A stretch of DNA of 30,703 nt from positions 1 to 30,703 of the IMG/VR virus record IMGVR_UViG_3300026320_000021; one strand, 5' to 3'. The translations under genes and the position numbers were made by a program. Shown one piece after another: positions 1 to 8,817 of the stretch. The DNA comes from a virus. Position 1 is the first letter of the stretch; every line of letters starts with the position of its first letter. The notes below the pieces were generated by a model. The model saw only the letters and a program-made list of their open reading frames with translations, did no database searches and was not told where the DNA came from.

Positions 1-328
1 TAGCTGTCCCGCTTACCGGGAAGAGTGCCGCTGTACCAGTTACGCAGTTTGCGCCTGTTCCGGTCTGAATCGCGAAGGTTCCCGATGTCGCTGTGGTCGT
101 CTGCACCATTATGTCAGTGATGTAGAGCACCAAGTTCGCTCCCGGGGCCGCTTGACATTGGGTAAGCGTAGCTGCAATAGAATTCAGCCCACAGGTCCAA
201 AATGTATCTGTACCATAGCGCTTATATTGTCCAGAGACCTGCTGCTGCCCGTCGGCTGACAGACTTAGGCAGAGAAGAATTAACAGGGGCGTAAAGAATT
301 TCGCAGGGTGTAAAGTTTTTAGCACCAT
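1..328 (-). CDS. Secreted virion-type protein, 3' end cut by the window edge
   Basis: The frame opens with ATG at 328 and stays open to base 1, so at least 109 residues are present and the C-terminus is missing. A GAAGGGA ribosome binding site lies about 8 bases upstream, just after the stop of the preceding gene. The N-terminus looks like a signal peptide: basic residues (MVLKTLHPAK), a hydrophobic core (FFTPLLILLCLSLS) and a polar boundary at about residue 25. The mature part is rich in Thr, Gly and Ala with scattered Cys and reads as a beta-rich surface protein. I recall similar short proteins in phage tail regions but cannot name a family. Its position after other structural genes suggests a virion or host-surface role; this is inference. 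Confidence 0.72.
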   Translation of the reverse strand, partial: MVLKTLHPAKFFTPLLILLCLSLSADGQQQVSGQYKRYGTDTFWTCGLNSIAATLTQCQAAPGANLVLYITDIMVQTTTATSGTFAIQTGTGANCVTGTAALFPVSGTA

Positions 329-340
329 TGTCCGATCCCT

Positions 341-964
341 TCACTGCACTCTTGGGGATAGCATACTGCTCTGCCGAATCTCTCCGTCAAGGCGAGGCAC
401 CGTCACACTGAAGAGAGTTCCGCTCGTGCCGTCAACAGAATGCGCTCCGGCGTGCTGACACATCCGGATTCTCTTTCGCGTGTTCACTCGGCCTACGTGG
501 TAATAGCGACGGAACGCATGGGCGACCATCCCCCAACCTTGCATCGTCGCCAATTTCCATTCAGTTGTGCCGCCAAGAAAAATTCCCATGCTAGGGTGCT
601 GCTCCAGGACCGCGCCAACATCGTCTGGACTCATATCGTCCTGTACGGGGAGTAGAAGCATCCGCAGTCCTTTCAACCGAGGCAGCCAGGATAGCGAGAA
701 TTCAAGACTCTTTGAACCTTGTGCCACCTTGTCGGGGATCACAACGAATTCCGCCCCGGCCCCGTATGTTTCTACCAGGCTGCTGAACCCCTCGTCGTCG
801 AAAGGAAGTTTTTGCTGATAGCATGACCACGCCCCATTATCCAAGGCGTAGCGCAAGCCATCAGGTAATTTGGGATTCATCGGAGTGAGAAGGACTCGCC
901 AACCATACCTGCGGAATTGTTCGAGGTTTCGTCTGGTCCCGGTATTAGACGCGTAGGAGATCAT
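341..964 (-). CDS. TGT/DpdA-like transglycosylase-fold protein
   Basis: The 207-residue protein carries a spaced set of motifs resembling the tRNA-guanine transglycosylase/DpdA superfamily, which swaps guanine for a 7-deazaguanine base in RNA or DNA. Seen: DNG at residues 42-44 (position of the TGT DSGG motif), PD at 77-78, VQD at 107-109, GGTTEW at 131-136 (compare the GGLAVGE loop), HVGRVNT at 156-162, and SVDGTS with Asp178 as a possible nucleophile. It lacks the zinc-binding Cys cluster of bacterial TGT and is about half its length, like compact phage relatives. No good ribosome binding site is visible; it starts 6 bases after the preceding stop and may rely on coupling. The fold assignment is from memory of motifs, and the substrate is unknown. 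Confidence 0.55.
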   Translation of the reverse strand: MISYASNTGTRRNLEQFRRYGWRVLLTPMNPKLPDGLRYALDNGAWSCYQQKLPFDDEGFSSLVETYGAGAEFVVIPDKVAQGSKSLEFSLSWLPRLKGLRMLLLPVQDDMSPDDVGAVLEQHPSMGIFLGGTTEWKLATMQGWGMVAHAFRRYYHVGRVNTRKRIRMCQHAGAHSVDGTSGTLFSVTVPRLDGEIRQSSMLSPRVQ

Positions 965-970
965 TGTAAA

Positions 971-1720
971 TTATTGCACGCCTGCGACTTGCAAATTCAG
1001 TGCGGACGCCGTTCCCGCAATAGCCGTGATGCCGCTGGCAAAGCTAACCCCACCGAGCGGAAATGTCACGTTCGAATTCGCGGGAATGCTAAAGTCCGCG
1101 TTCCCACCCACCCAGATGATCGGCGTACCAGTCTTGTCCTGGAGGCGGAAGGTGACCGCGGAGTTGGTGATGTTGTTCACGTAGATGAGCGTCACGCAGG
1201 TCGTTGTCGATGTCACCGAGGTTCCCGCTCCGGTCGCCACGCCCACCGTGCTGCTCGTGAAGTTAGTCGACTGCGTGCAGGAAGACGGCAGCGACCTCAC
1301 ATAGCCGACATTCGCCGTGCCACCGGAAAGTGCTGGCATGGACGTCACCGCAGTGGTCGAGCCAGAGTCCGCGATCACATGCCCGATGACCGCAGAACTC
1401 GCATCGTTGATGACGTGGCCGATGACGGCAGAGCCGGCGACCAAGCCAACCGTACCGCTCGATCCGATGCTGACTAAGTTCGTAGTTCCCGGCGTGGTCT
1501 GATCGATGCTCACCTTGCCGATAACGTTCGCGCCGGTAGGCAGTGCGGCGTTGATCGTGACACTGGAGCCAGGGCCTCCTGACTGCTGAAGCTGAGATTT
1601 CGTCGGCTGTGCAAAAAATATTCCTGCAAGAATAATAAATATTCCCAGCGCAGCCCAATGAGGCAATGAACGCGGCGGATTTCCATATGTACGACTGTAG
1701 CCCGGCTGCGGATATCTCAT
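971..1720 (-). CDS. Membrane-anchored, beta-rich virion-associated protein
   Basis: The 249-residue protein starts at ATG behind a clear AAGGAG site. A hydrophobic stretch at about residues 22-38 (WAALGIFIILAGIFFA) follows a proline- and arginine-containing N-terminus, so it is either an uncleaved signal anchor or a signal peptide. The rest is Ser, Thr, Gly and Val rich, typical of beta-structured tail or surface proteins. The octapeptide SAVIGHVI occurs twice, 13 residues apart (about residues 97-117). It lies between a 99-residue structural-type gene and the TGT-like gene. I do not recognise a named family. A role in the virion tail or host surface is inferred from composition and position. 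Confidence 0.7.
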   Translation of the reverse strand: MRYPQPGYSRTYGNPPRSLPHWAALGIFIILAGIFFAQPTKSQLQQSGGPGSSVTINAALPTGANVIGKVSIDQTTPGTTNLVSIGSSGTVGLVAGSAVIGHVINDASSAVIGHVIADSGSTTAVTSMPALSGGTANVGYVRSLPSSCTQSTNFTSSTVGVATGAGTSVTSTTTCVTLIYVNNITNSAVTFRLQDKTGTPIIWVGGNADFSIPANSNVTFPLGGVSFASGITAIAGTASALNLQVAGVQ

Positions 1721-1730
1721 AGGTAACTCC

Positions 1731-2030
1731 TTAATTATAGAATTCCACGATGGCGATAGTACCGTCCTGGGTGGCCTTTAAGAGAGCCACTGTTTGACCT
1801 TTGGTAAAACGAAATCTTTGATAGAGAGCAGGAGAAAGAAATGAAAACCATCCGCCCGGCTGCATCGTGTAACTCGAATTAGGATCATCCGTATTCGTGC
1901 ATCGCAGCATCGCGCTGCCATCGGAATTCCCGATGATCAAGAAATAAGCGCACGGCATCGGTGCAGTGATGGGTGTCCACGAATCTATGCTCAGGGGGAA
2001 TTTAGCGATTTGTGATCCAACGGAAATCAA
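1731..2030 (-). CDS. Small structural-type protein, TTG start
   Basis: A 99-residue protein of unknown function. The start is a TTG whose last two bases overlap the TGA of the upstream gene (TTGA), with a GGAG site 7 bases before it. There is no internal ATG before residue 25, which supports the TTG. The sequence is neutral and mixed beta, with no membrane segment, and looks like a compact domain (SYTMQPGGWFSFLS, GQTVALLKATQDGTIA). The tight overlap with the preceding fibronectin-like protein suggests the two are made together, probably as tail or baseplate parts. This is inferred from context only. Confidence 0.7.
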   Translation of the reverse strand: MISVGSQIAKFPLSIDSWTPITAPMPCAYFLIIGNSDGSAMLRCTNTDDPNSSYTMQPGGWFSFLSPALYQRFRFTKGQTVALLKATQDGTIAIVEFYN

Positions 2031-2602
2031 CCACTGGCTCCCTGGCGTTTCGGGCCGATGGCTGGACGAAATAAAACTTTCCCGAATCCCGAACCGCCTT
2101 GCTGCCCCGATGACTGCGCTGTGCCGCTTCCAGTGCTCGAGACTAAAGTCATTTGCTGCATACCGCCAGGATCAACACCTGTTGGCGTTGTACCTCCGAA
2201 GTGCACCGGCTCTCCGGGATGACTACCTGGGTATTGCGAATAGGCCCTGAAAAAGAATTTCTGCGGATTGCCGTTGTCATCTCCACCCGGCAGCGTGATC
2301 GGCGGCATCGAGCGACTAGCGCCAAGATGCACGACATGCGGTTGTTTGAAAGACGGGTCAGTGTCGTACTCCACAAAATAATGCAACCCCTTCTGGATTG
2401 GGTTGTTATCAGAAACCACCGCGTGCACGAGTCCAGTGCCATTCGTCTTCACAGTGAGCTGCTGGACAGTCGGAGGCTTGGGCAGTGTTCCAGTGGGATC
2501 GACGGCAACATGCTGCCCCATGTTGTTGGTAGCTTCCTGAACTTTGCGAAGCGCTTCGCTCAAGTACTGGCCGAATTCAGGAATCTGCCGCAAAAACTCC
2601 AT
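2027..2602 (-). CDS. Virion structural protein, possible fibronectin-like domain
   Basis: The 191-residue protein has a helical, amphipathic N-terminus (about 30 residues, EFLRQIPEFGQYLSEALRK). A central stretch (about 45-140) then resembles an Ig or fibronectin type III beta-sandwich: PPTVQQLTVK, LVHAVVSDNN, HYFVEYDTDPSF, KFFFRAYSQYPG. The C-terminal tail is Gly, Ser and Gln rich. It starts at an ATG behind a purine-rich AAAAAGAG stretch, a weak binding site. It follows the 1,539-residue virion protein, so a tail or fibre accessory role is likely. The domain call is by pattern only. Confidence 0.68.
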   Translation of the reverse strand: MEFLRQIPEFGQYLSEALRKVQEATNNMGQHVAVDPTGTLPKPPTVQQLTVKTNGTGLVHAVVSDNNPIQKGLHYFVEYDTDPSFKQPHVVHLGASRSMPPITLPGGDDNGNPQKFFFRAYSQYPGSHPGEPVHFGGTTPTGVDPGGMQQMTLVSSTGSGTAQSSGQQGGSGFGKVLFRPAIGPKRQGASG

Positions 2603-2638
2603 CTCTTTTTCTAATGCTAGTGGAATTGTATTTCTCCT

Positions 2639-5600
2639 TTAATCATTTTTGCCACGCAAAGGACTCCACGCATCTCCACGCATGATCATCACGAGGCGTG
2701 AGAGTTCGAATCCGGCGCCAACGGCATTCGTGCTGAAAATCACGAACAAGCGGCTTCCTGCCTCATTGAGCGGCACTTCGATGTCTCCGTTCGTATCGAG
2801 CGGCAACGTCAGATTTGGAAGCAGTATATGCGAATACGGGGTATCCAGGGAATTCGGATATACCGTGATGGTCAGCGATCCCTGCCCTCCGATAATCAAC
2901 GTCATATAGTCGTAGACGAAACGCGTCACGCCCATCTGGCGACCTTCGCCAAGTTCCGAAGTCACGAATCCGGCCGTGGCGTAGAGTTGGCTAATGGCTG
3001 CGCCGTCATCTTCCAGCAAGCCAGCGACCAAGGCGAAGATTTTGCCGTTATGATCGGAATTCCCGAGGAACAGTTCTGACGTGGTATCCGGCCGCTCGAT
3101 GAATGCGGCGCAAGGCGCTTTGATGGTCCACAGCGACCATTTCCGCACGATGTCGGAGGCGATCAGTTTCCCGGAATAAGACCGATGGATCTGCACGCTG
3201 TCCATCAGGGCGCTCGCGGTATTCAATTGCTTGTAGTTCAGCTCAAGGATCATGTTTGGCGTGGTGGGATTATTGTCGGTGAGGAGTCCAGCGGGAAGCC
3301 ATGTGGGAGTTTCGTCGTCAGAATCCAGCGCTTTCAGCGGTACACCGACAAGAATTCTGCGGTTCTTGATGTCGTTCTTGACCCATATCGTATAGCCGTA
3401 GGTCCAGTTGATCTGGTCCCAGACGGACTGGATTTCTTCGCTAAGTTTCACTGGCTGGCTACCCTGGAACAGAAATAGCCCTGGAATCCCGGCAATCAGC
3501 GCCCATTCTTCGCCGGCGTTGGCTTCGTCGATGGCAAAAGTGACCGCATAGGGGCCCACGGTTCCGACGGACTGTGAAATCACCCGCGGTATCGTCCAAT
3601 TATTCGGTTCCGTGGAGTTGTTGTCGTTCACCGCCACCATCGATCCAGTCTTAACCATATAGAGCGTTCCAAACTGCACGAACGCGCTCTTCACCGGCTG
3701 CTGATTCTGCTGCGTGGCTAGGATCACTCCGGTCAAGCGGTCAAAGGACTCGAAATTGTTCTGATAGCTGCCGATGATTTGCCCGTTAAGATTTGGCAAC
3801 TCGGTCGGGAATGGCTCGATGCGATCAACCAATACTTGCACGCCATTCGGAAGATTCGTCGCATACAGGCGGATTTCTAGATCGTCTGGAACCGGCGCCA
3901 AAACCGTACGCAGCATGGTTCCGGTGAATATTTGCATGCTGGTCTGCATGGCGCCGAGGGATATGGTGTAAGTCCCGAGGGCAATCCCTAGTTTCGGGCT
4001 GAAGAGATCCACCACCAGACTTCCTCCGGAAGTTCCAGTAGGAACCGAGGCCGTCACACGCACGCTGTAGGTAGTCGATGCCTCAATGATGGGAACAAGG
4101 AATTCATCCTGGAAAGCGTTCTGGGTGATCATGCCGTAGATGGCTTGCGTAATGCCCGATGAGTTTTTGATCGAATAGGCGTTTCCGAAAATCGGCGAAG
4201 AGATGACGCTGCCGCCAGTTCCAGATGTCGGATCGACAACCCATCCGGCCGGATACTGCGTGGCCGCGATGATGCCTCCATCGAAAGAATAGTTGAGCAA
4301 GTTGTGGATTTTGTTCTGCTCGCCGATGGCAAAGAGGCGCTGCGCATAAGGCACCAAGGCCACCGAGCTGCCGAGTTCTCCGCACTCGAAAAGATTATTT
4401 CCTTCGATATCGATTTCATCGGCGGCCAGGAGCACGCCGTCTGAAAAACTCAAGACTACGTTTGTCGTGAAATTGTCATTGATCCACGTAGAACTGTTGA
4501 TGACATCAACGCCGTTGCTATTCACCGTCACGGGCACGGGAATGTTGTAGAAGTTTCCGCCGTTTGCCGCCGTGAGATGGATCACGCGCGCAATCACGTT
4601 TGAAGTTCCGGGTAGAAGATCCCCGATGACGATCCCGGAAGCTCCAGCGATGACATCGAAAGTAAGAATCGGCGAAGGCTGCGTCAGGAAGCCATTGCGC
4701 GTCAGGAATGAATAGCATACCTTGCGAATCCCTGCCGCAATGACTCCAATCGTGACGATGGTGCCGCCTGATCTGTCGCCGATGATCTGTAGTGGATCGA
4801 ACGTAAAAATAGTTCCGAAAATGATTCCTGCTCCGGTTTCCGCGGCACTTGTGACATCCGCATGGGTCACAGCGATGGAGAAAGAGCCTGGACTTGTCGA
4901 AGTGATCACCGCATTCGCCACATTGAAAATGCCGTTTCCATTCAGCGTGCTGGTCACCGTCACGAATTCACCGACAACTGGATTCGCTCCGGTGATTAGG
5001 TTGAATCCGTAGGTCGCTACATTGTTCAGCAGCACCGTCGAGGTAATCTGCATCTGCGCGGCGTTCGGAGTATCGATCACCGTCCATGGGCCGTCGTATC
5101 CCGCCAGGGGTGCGCCGCCGGTGCCAGCAAGCTGGAACTGGTTTCCGACTTCGAGATTGGGGATTTGCGCAGAAGTCGTCATTGTGGCAAGAGTGACTTG
5201 GTAGGCGGTTCCTGCTATCCCGCTATTTGGCGTGAACTGAATTCCGCTGGTGGTGGTTGGTCCCGTGACCGTGAAATACCAATGCGGATTGGAGAAATTT
5301 CCATTTGGCGGAACCCCCGAACCCACGCCAACGACCGTATATGTTCCATTGATTGGCTGATTCGTGTGACCGTTCAGAAATGGCAATCCCGTGATTTTTA
5401 TTCCCTGGCCTACCACAATGTGAGGATCGGCGGCTGCTAATCCAAAATTCACCCGCGAATAAAAGATAGTGATGGTGCTTCCAGGAGACATAGTGCTTGG
5501 CCCGGCAGACCAAAGCACCGCGCGAAATCCGCTGGTCTCGTTGTCATGCGTCACGGGAGGAAATTGCGTGATGGAAACAACTGTTTCCGAAGCCGATGTT

Positions 5601-7258
5601 GTCGATGCCGACGGCGGTGCGCCGGGGCCGACTTGCGATAGACGGTCAAAGTTTGGCGGCGTATAGGTATAGGGGATATCCGTGCCATTTTGGAGATTCG
5701 AGACAGCAATGAACTCACGGTCGTCGGCGGTCGCCGATTGCGCGAAGCTATCCGGCTCGATTGCCGAATAGACTGCCGTGAGCGCCCCCGGAAGAGTTTT
5801 CACATCTTCCTGATAGATCACTCCATCGCTGCCAAGAGCGAGCGTTAGCACTTCACCGCCAGTCTCTGAAAACGTCTTCAGGTAATTGAAATTTGGCGGT
5901 GGATTTGGACTCAGCCAAAGTTTAATTTTCACGGCATAAATATTGAACGTTACTATCGTGCCATCCACGGCACTAGCGACGATGGATACGCCAAAGTTCG
6001 GATTGTTCACGACTACTGGAGATAAGGTGAGCCCCCAAGTCGTTGTGGGATCTCCCAGAGTCAATGCTGTGCCATCCGCCAGGGGCAGTTGGCCAGTTTC
6101 CGTATCAGTACCTGCAGTCACCGACAAAATCGTTGACCCGGCCTGAGTTGATTGATTTCCGAATATTTCAACTTGAAATCCAGCGACATTTTGTGTTGAA
6201 GGAATCGAGAACTGATAATTAAGCGTCTGGAGGACTTCCGAATAAGGCGGTGACGACGTCAGAGGAATGAGATGCGTGACCTGATAGACGGCGAATCTGG
6301 ATTGCGCCGTGGCCGCAGGCGTATAGGAATAGGTCACATTGTGCCCAGCGGTATTCGCGACAGCGCTGCTGCAGATGTAGACCCAATCCATTGATCCGTA
6401 TATGCCGTTAAAGGTGGAGTGAAGCCCGGCGGCCAGCGTATAGACGTTTCCATTCGTATCGGTGAAGCTTGTTACCGTCTGTCCCACGGTAGAAAACATC
6501 TGGGACTGAATTATGGCGATGAGCGCTGCACCTGCCTGGACCGCAGCATTGCCAACCACAGCGTTGGTTCCGGAAGTTCCGATAATGTGAGTGACTACAG
6601 GCGTCGACCCATCCGTGGCGCAAGAGACGAGAACTCCGGAAGCTACCCCCTTATCTGAATTAGGACCTGAAAATTGCTGCGTTGTGGAAGTATTGATAGG
6701 CACATGCGCCGGAAATACGCCTTGTCCGGTAACAAACGCATTGTTGAGCGTGCCGGTAGGAAAAAGCGAAAAACCGGATGGCAGAGGAAGGCTTCCAACG
6801 AGCGGAAAAGCCCCTGTAAAACAGGCATCGATCATCACCCAGGAGAGCGCCGGTGGAGTAAGGGCCATTGCTAGATTTATAAAATTAGTGATTGCTTGTG
6901 TTCCGACCTGCTGATCAAAAGCATCTACAATTCCGGTGGCCAGCTGATTGAGGGTAACGTTTGCATATACACCGGGAGTATTCAGTTCAGCATTCGTTGG
7001 CGTCGCCCAAGGCTGTTCGTTCGGCGCGTGGACTCCGGCGACGGACTGCGCAAAGGTGGTCAGTTTTTCTATGAAAGTATTGCTGAAATAATACTGGCTT
7101 TGCTTTCCGGGACGCTGCAGGTTAGATCCCAAAATAAAATCGCAATTGATGACGAGGGGGCTTGCGCCCAGCGGAAGAGTCTCCGGCGTCGCTTCCGTGT
7201 ACAAGCCCCCGACCAATTCAAGAGGAACAGCTACATACGGTGGCTGCTTGGTAATCAA
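2639..7258 (-). CDS. Giant virion structural protein (tail or tail-tube-like), 1,539 aa
   Basis: The largest gene in the window. The N-terminus has an INCDF(x)nLQRPGKQ-type segment at about residues 37-53, as seen in phage tail or stopper proteins that open with a short 'source of values, then RPG' motif. The rest is Ser, Thr, Gly, Asn and Val rich with many beta strands and no coiled coil, so it is not a tape measure. The C-terminus (about 1,430-1,539) is a compact beta domain with a polar tail. No ATG occurs near the 5' end. The likely start is TTG at 7258, or the adjacent ATT, behind GGTGA. A strong hairpin ends about 10 bases upstream. Likely a tail tube, tail needle complex or receptor-binding assembly; the exact role is unknown. 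Confidence 0.75.
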   Translation of the reverse strand: MITKQPPYVAVPLELVGGLYTEATPETLPLGASPLVINCDFILGSNLQRPGKQSQYYFSNTFIEKLTTFAQSVAGVHAPNEQPWATPTNAELNTPGVYANVTLNQLATGIVDAFDQQVGTQAITNFINLAMALTPPALSWVMIDACFTGAFPLVGSLPLPSGFSLFPTGTLNNAFVTGQGVFPAHVPINTSTTQQFSGPNSDKGVASGVLVSCATDGSTPVVTHIIGTSGTNAVVGNAAVQAGAALIAIIQSQMFSTVGQTVTSFTDTNGNVYTLAAGLHSTFNGIYGSMDWVYICSSAVANTAGHNVTYSYTPAATAQSRFAVYQVTHLIPLTSSPPYSEVLQTLNYQFSIPSTQNVAGFQVEIFGNQSTQAGSTILSVTAGTDTETGQLPLADGTALTLGDPTTTWGLTLSPVVVNNPNFGVSIVASAVDGTIVTFNIYAVKIKLWLSPNPPPNFNYLKTFSETGGEVLTLALGSDGVIYQEDVKTLPGALTAVYSAIEPDSFAQSATADDREFIAVSNLQNGTDIPYTYTPPNFDRLSQVGPGAPPSASTTSASETVVSITQFPPVTHDNETSGFRAVLWSAGPSTMSPGSTITIFYSRVNFGLAAADPHIVVGQGIKITGLPFLNGHTNQPINGTYTVVGVGSGVPPNGNFSNPHWYFTVTGPTTTSGIQFTPNSGIAGTAYQVTLATMTTSAQIPNLEVGNQFQLAGTGGAPLAGYDGPWTVIDTPNAAQMQITSTVLLNNVATYGFNLITGANPVVGEFVTVTSTLNGNGIFNVANAVITSTSPGSFSIAVTHADVTSAAETGAGIIFGTIFTFDPLQIIGDRSGGTIVTIGVIAAGIRKVCYSFLTRNGFLTQPSPILTFDVIAGASGIVIGDLLPGTSNVIARVIHLTAANGGNFYNIPVPVTVNSNGVDVINSSTWINDNFTTNVVLSFSDGVLLAADEIDIEGNNLFECGELGSSVALVPYAQRLFAIGEQNKIHNLLNYSFDGGIIAATQYPAGWVVDPTSGTGGSVISSPIFGNAYSIKNSSGITQAIYGMITQNAFQDEFLVPIIEASTTYSVRVTASVPTGTSGGSLVVDLFSPKLGIALGTYTISLGAMQTSMQIFTGTMLRTVLAPVPDDLEIRLYATNLPNGVQVLVDRIEPFPTELPNLNGQIIGSYQNNFESFDRLTGVILATQQNQQPVKSAFVQFGTLYMVKTGSMVAVNDNNSTEPNNWTIPRVISQSVGTVGPYAVTFAIDEANAGEEWALIAGIPGLFLFQGSQPVKLSEEIQSVWDQINWTYGYTIWVKNDIKNRRILVGVPLKALDSDDETPTWLPAGLLTDNNPTTPNMILELNYKQLNTASALMDSVQIHRSYSGKLIASDIVRKWSLWTIKAPCAAFIERPDTTSELFLGNSDHNGKIFALVAGLLEDDGAAISQLYATAGFVTSELGEGRQMGVTRFVYDYMTLIIGGQGSLTITVYPNSLDTPYSHILLPNLTLPLDTNGDIEVPLNEAGSRLFVIFSTNAVGAGFELSRLVMIMRGDAWSPLRGKND

Positions 7259-7260
7259 GA

Positions 7261-7290
7261 TTCACCAAAAACCGCTATTTTAAGCGGTTT
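7261..7290 (-). terminator. Terminator-like hairpin before the giant tail gene
   Basis: A perfect 8-base inverted repeat (AAACCGCT at 7269-7276, AGCGGTTT at 7283-7290) has a 6-base AT loop. On the minus strand the stem ends in five Ts before GGTGAATC. The A-run on the other side makes it plausible in both directions. It lies between the stop of the 126-residue gene and the TTG start of the 1,539-residue gene, so it could lower read-through or shape ribosome access. A near-palindromic AGGAATCCT direct repeat (about 7299-7318) lies just upstream. Confidence 0.55.
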
Positions 7291-7320
7291 CCGTTACCAG
7301 GAATCCTACTAGGAATCCTG

Positions 7321-7701
7321 TTAGGCGTTTCGCAATACCGTGGCGCGAAATTCGATTGTGTCGTTCACAACTCCCTGCATGTTGGTAGAGCTGGGAATTT
7401 CCTGCAATGGCGCGGCAGTGGTAAGCGAGCCGTTCGGAGGAACCTGCAAAATCATCATTTTCCCGGTGGATGGAATGCGCTGATAGATGTATCCGCTTCC
7501 AGCGGCAGATTGGATTTCCGTATATTTCACGCCGGAATTTGTGGTTACGCCAGATTGCGCCAGCAGCACGGAGTCGAATGGGATACCACCCACCGGATAA
7601 GTTCCGTTAGCAGGCGTCACATTGATTTGCCCGTAGATATGGATTCTCTTTTGGGTGTTGTCGTAAGCCACATTGCTGATCGTCATGGTACAAAGAGCCA
7701 T
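7321..7701 (-). CDS. Small beta-rich virion structural protein
   Basis: A 126-residue protein starting at ATG with an AGGAG site 6 bases upstream. Composition is beta-rich (RIHIYGQINVTPANGTYP, FDSVLLAQSG, MMILQVPPNGSL), with no membrane segment and few charges. This is typical of tail or decoration proteins. It is flanked by a fibre-like repeat protein and the giant tail protein. I do not recognise a named family. A hairpin lies just upstream of its ribosome binding site. The structural role is inferred from composition and location. Confidence 0.7.
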   Translation of the reverse strand: MALCTMTISNVAYDNTQKRIHIYGQINVTPANGTYPVGGIPFDSVLLAQSGVTTNSGVKYTEIQSAAGSGYIYQRIPSTGKMMILQVPPNGSLTTAAPLQEIPSSTNMQGVVNDTIEFRATVLRNA

Positions 7702-7720
7702 TTCATTCTCCTAAGCTTGC

Positions 7721-7742
7721 CGGGCGCATTGTGAAACGCCCG
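7721..7742 (-). other. GC-rich hairpin upstream of a ribosome binding site
   Basis: CGGGCG (7721-7726) and CGCCCG (7737-7742) pair around a 10-base loop in the 111-base gap between the fibre-like gene and the 126-residue gene. On the minus strand it is followed by GCAAGC rather than Ts, so it is not a standard terminator. It sits about 10 bases before the AGGAG of the next gene. It could be an RNA stability or translation element. I see nothing else in the rest of this gap (7743-7812). Confidence 0.35.
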
Positions 7743-7812
7743 CCCCAAAGTGTTGTTTTCAACTCTGCATGGGCAGATGGCTTGCAATCGCCTTCCCCGA
7801 ACAGCGAAACTT

Positions 7813-8817
7813 TTATGATGCGTTCCAAGAGCCAGGTCCCGTCGCTCTCCAATTCGTTGCATCCCAGATAAAACTTTGCACGCTAACACTATTTGCAGCC
7901 GGATCGATTCCAGAACTGCCTTTGAAATTCGCCGGCCAAGCAAAGGTCCATCCGCCTGTTCCATCCTGAGTGATGATGAACGTGATGGTTTCCCCGGCCG
8001 TGGGATTTGTGACTGTGCTCGAAGTCACATTCCCGGTGAGTGTCATCTTGAAACTCAGCGCCGCCGAAGCATCAAAGGTCGGCGTCGCTGAAAATGACGT
8101 GGTCACCTGACCGGGGAGATCAGCCGGAACCATGATGCGCGCGGTAATATTTCCTGATCCACCGCTGGCCGGGCCGACAAGAAAAGCATGCGCAGCCTGG
8201 ACAGCAAAATTCAGATTCAAAGTGGCTGTACCTGACGTCGTTACCGGATTGGTGCCAGTGATGCTCGCAGTGAAAAGCGCGCCTGCGCTGACGGCCAGTG
8301 TCACGCTCGTTACGGTTCCCGTTCCAGCGGGCATGTCTGCAGCGACGAGTGCCCGGAATGCCGGTGCTGCAGCTGCTCCGCTGGATGGCCCAGCATAAAC
8401 ACTGTTGGCATTCTGGGTGGCCTTCGTAATTGCCAGCGTTCCTGAAGTAGTGATCGGTGATCCTGAAACGGAGAATTCCGCTGGAACGGTGAGTGCTATG
8501 CTAGTGACGGAGCCGCCGCCCTGGGAAACCACTTGCTGGTCAGGGAATACCGTCGTCGGAATCCTGGCAAGGGGATCGTAAAGGACAATCGTATAGGTTC
8601 CAGTCAGCGCGTAAAATTTCCAATTTCCGAGGCCATCGGTCTCTAGTGGGGCGGTTGTCTGATTGATCGTAATGAGTCCTGGCTGGTCGGAATAGATTGT
8701 CGCCAAGGGCGACGGTGGAATAGTAGTCGTGACAGCTGGCTGTGTGCAGACGTAGATAATCACGCCATCGAGCGCCGGTCCTTGCGCCGAATTGACTGAG
8801 CCCTGTAGCCTAAACAC
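7813..8817 (-). CDS. Fibre-like repeat protein of the tail
   Basis: A 334-residue protein starting at GTG, whose G overlaps the TAG stop of the upstream gene (TAGTG). After an N-terminal domain of about 100 residues it has two copies of a roughly 75-residue repeat. Each has the order GT/SVTSxxL, then TTSGT, then VYAGPSSG or LVGPASGG, then a (V)xADxP segment (ADMPAGTG and ADLPGQV). This repeat type is common in phage tail fibres and related surface proteins. The C-terminus (about 240-334) is a beta domain containing GGWTFAWPANF and FIWDATNW, resembling an adhesin or fibre tip. A role in host recognition is inferred. Confidence 0.75.
   Translation of the reverse strand: MFRLQGSVNSAQGPALDGVIIYVCTQPAVTTTIPPSPLATIYSDQPGLITINQTTAPLETDGLGNWKFYALTGTYTIVLYDPLARIPTTVFPDQQVVSQGGGSVTSIALTVPAEFSVSGSPITTSGTLAITKATQNANSVYAGPSSGAAAAPAFRALVAADMPAGTGTVTSVTLAVSAGALFTASITGTNPVTTSGTATLNLNFAVQAAHAFLVGPASGGSGNITARIMVPADLPGQVTTSFSATPTFDASAALSFKMTLTGNVTSSTVTNPTAGETITFIITQDGTGGWTFAWPANFKGSSGIDPAANSVSVQSFIWDATNWRATGPGSWNAS

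Noticed and set aside
917-1477. Plus-strand frame of 186 residues opposite the membrane-anchored protein
   Set aside because: It is Arg- and His-rich, has no ribosome binding site and runs opposite a better minus-strand gene with AAGGAG; a shadow of codon bias.
7299-7318. AGGAATCCT direct repeat as an attachment site
   Set aside because: Only nine bases, next to a hairpin, with no integrase in the window.
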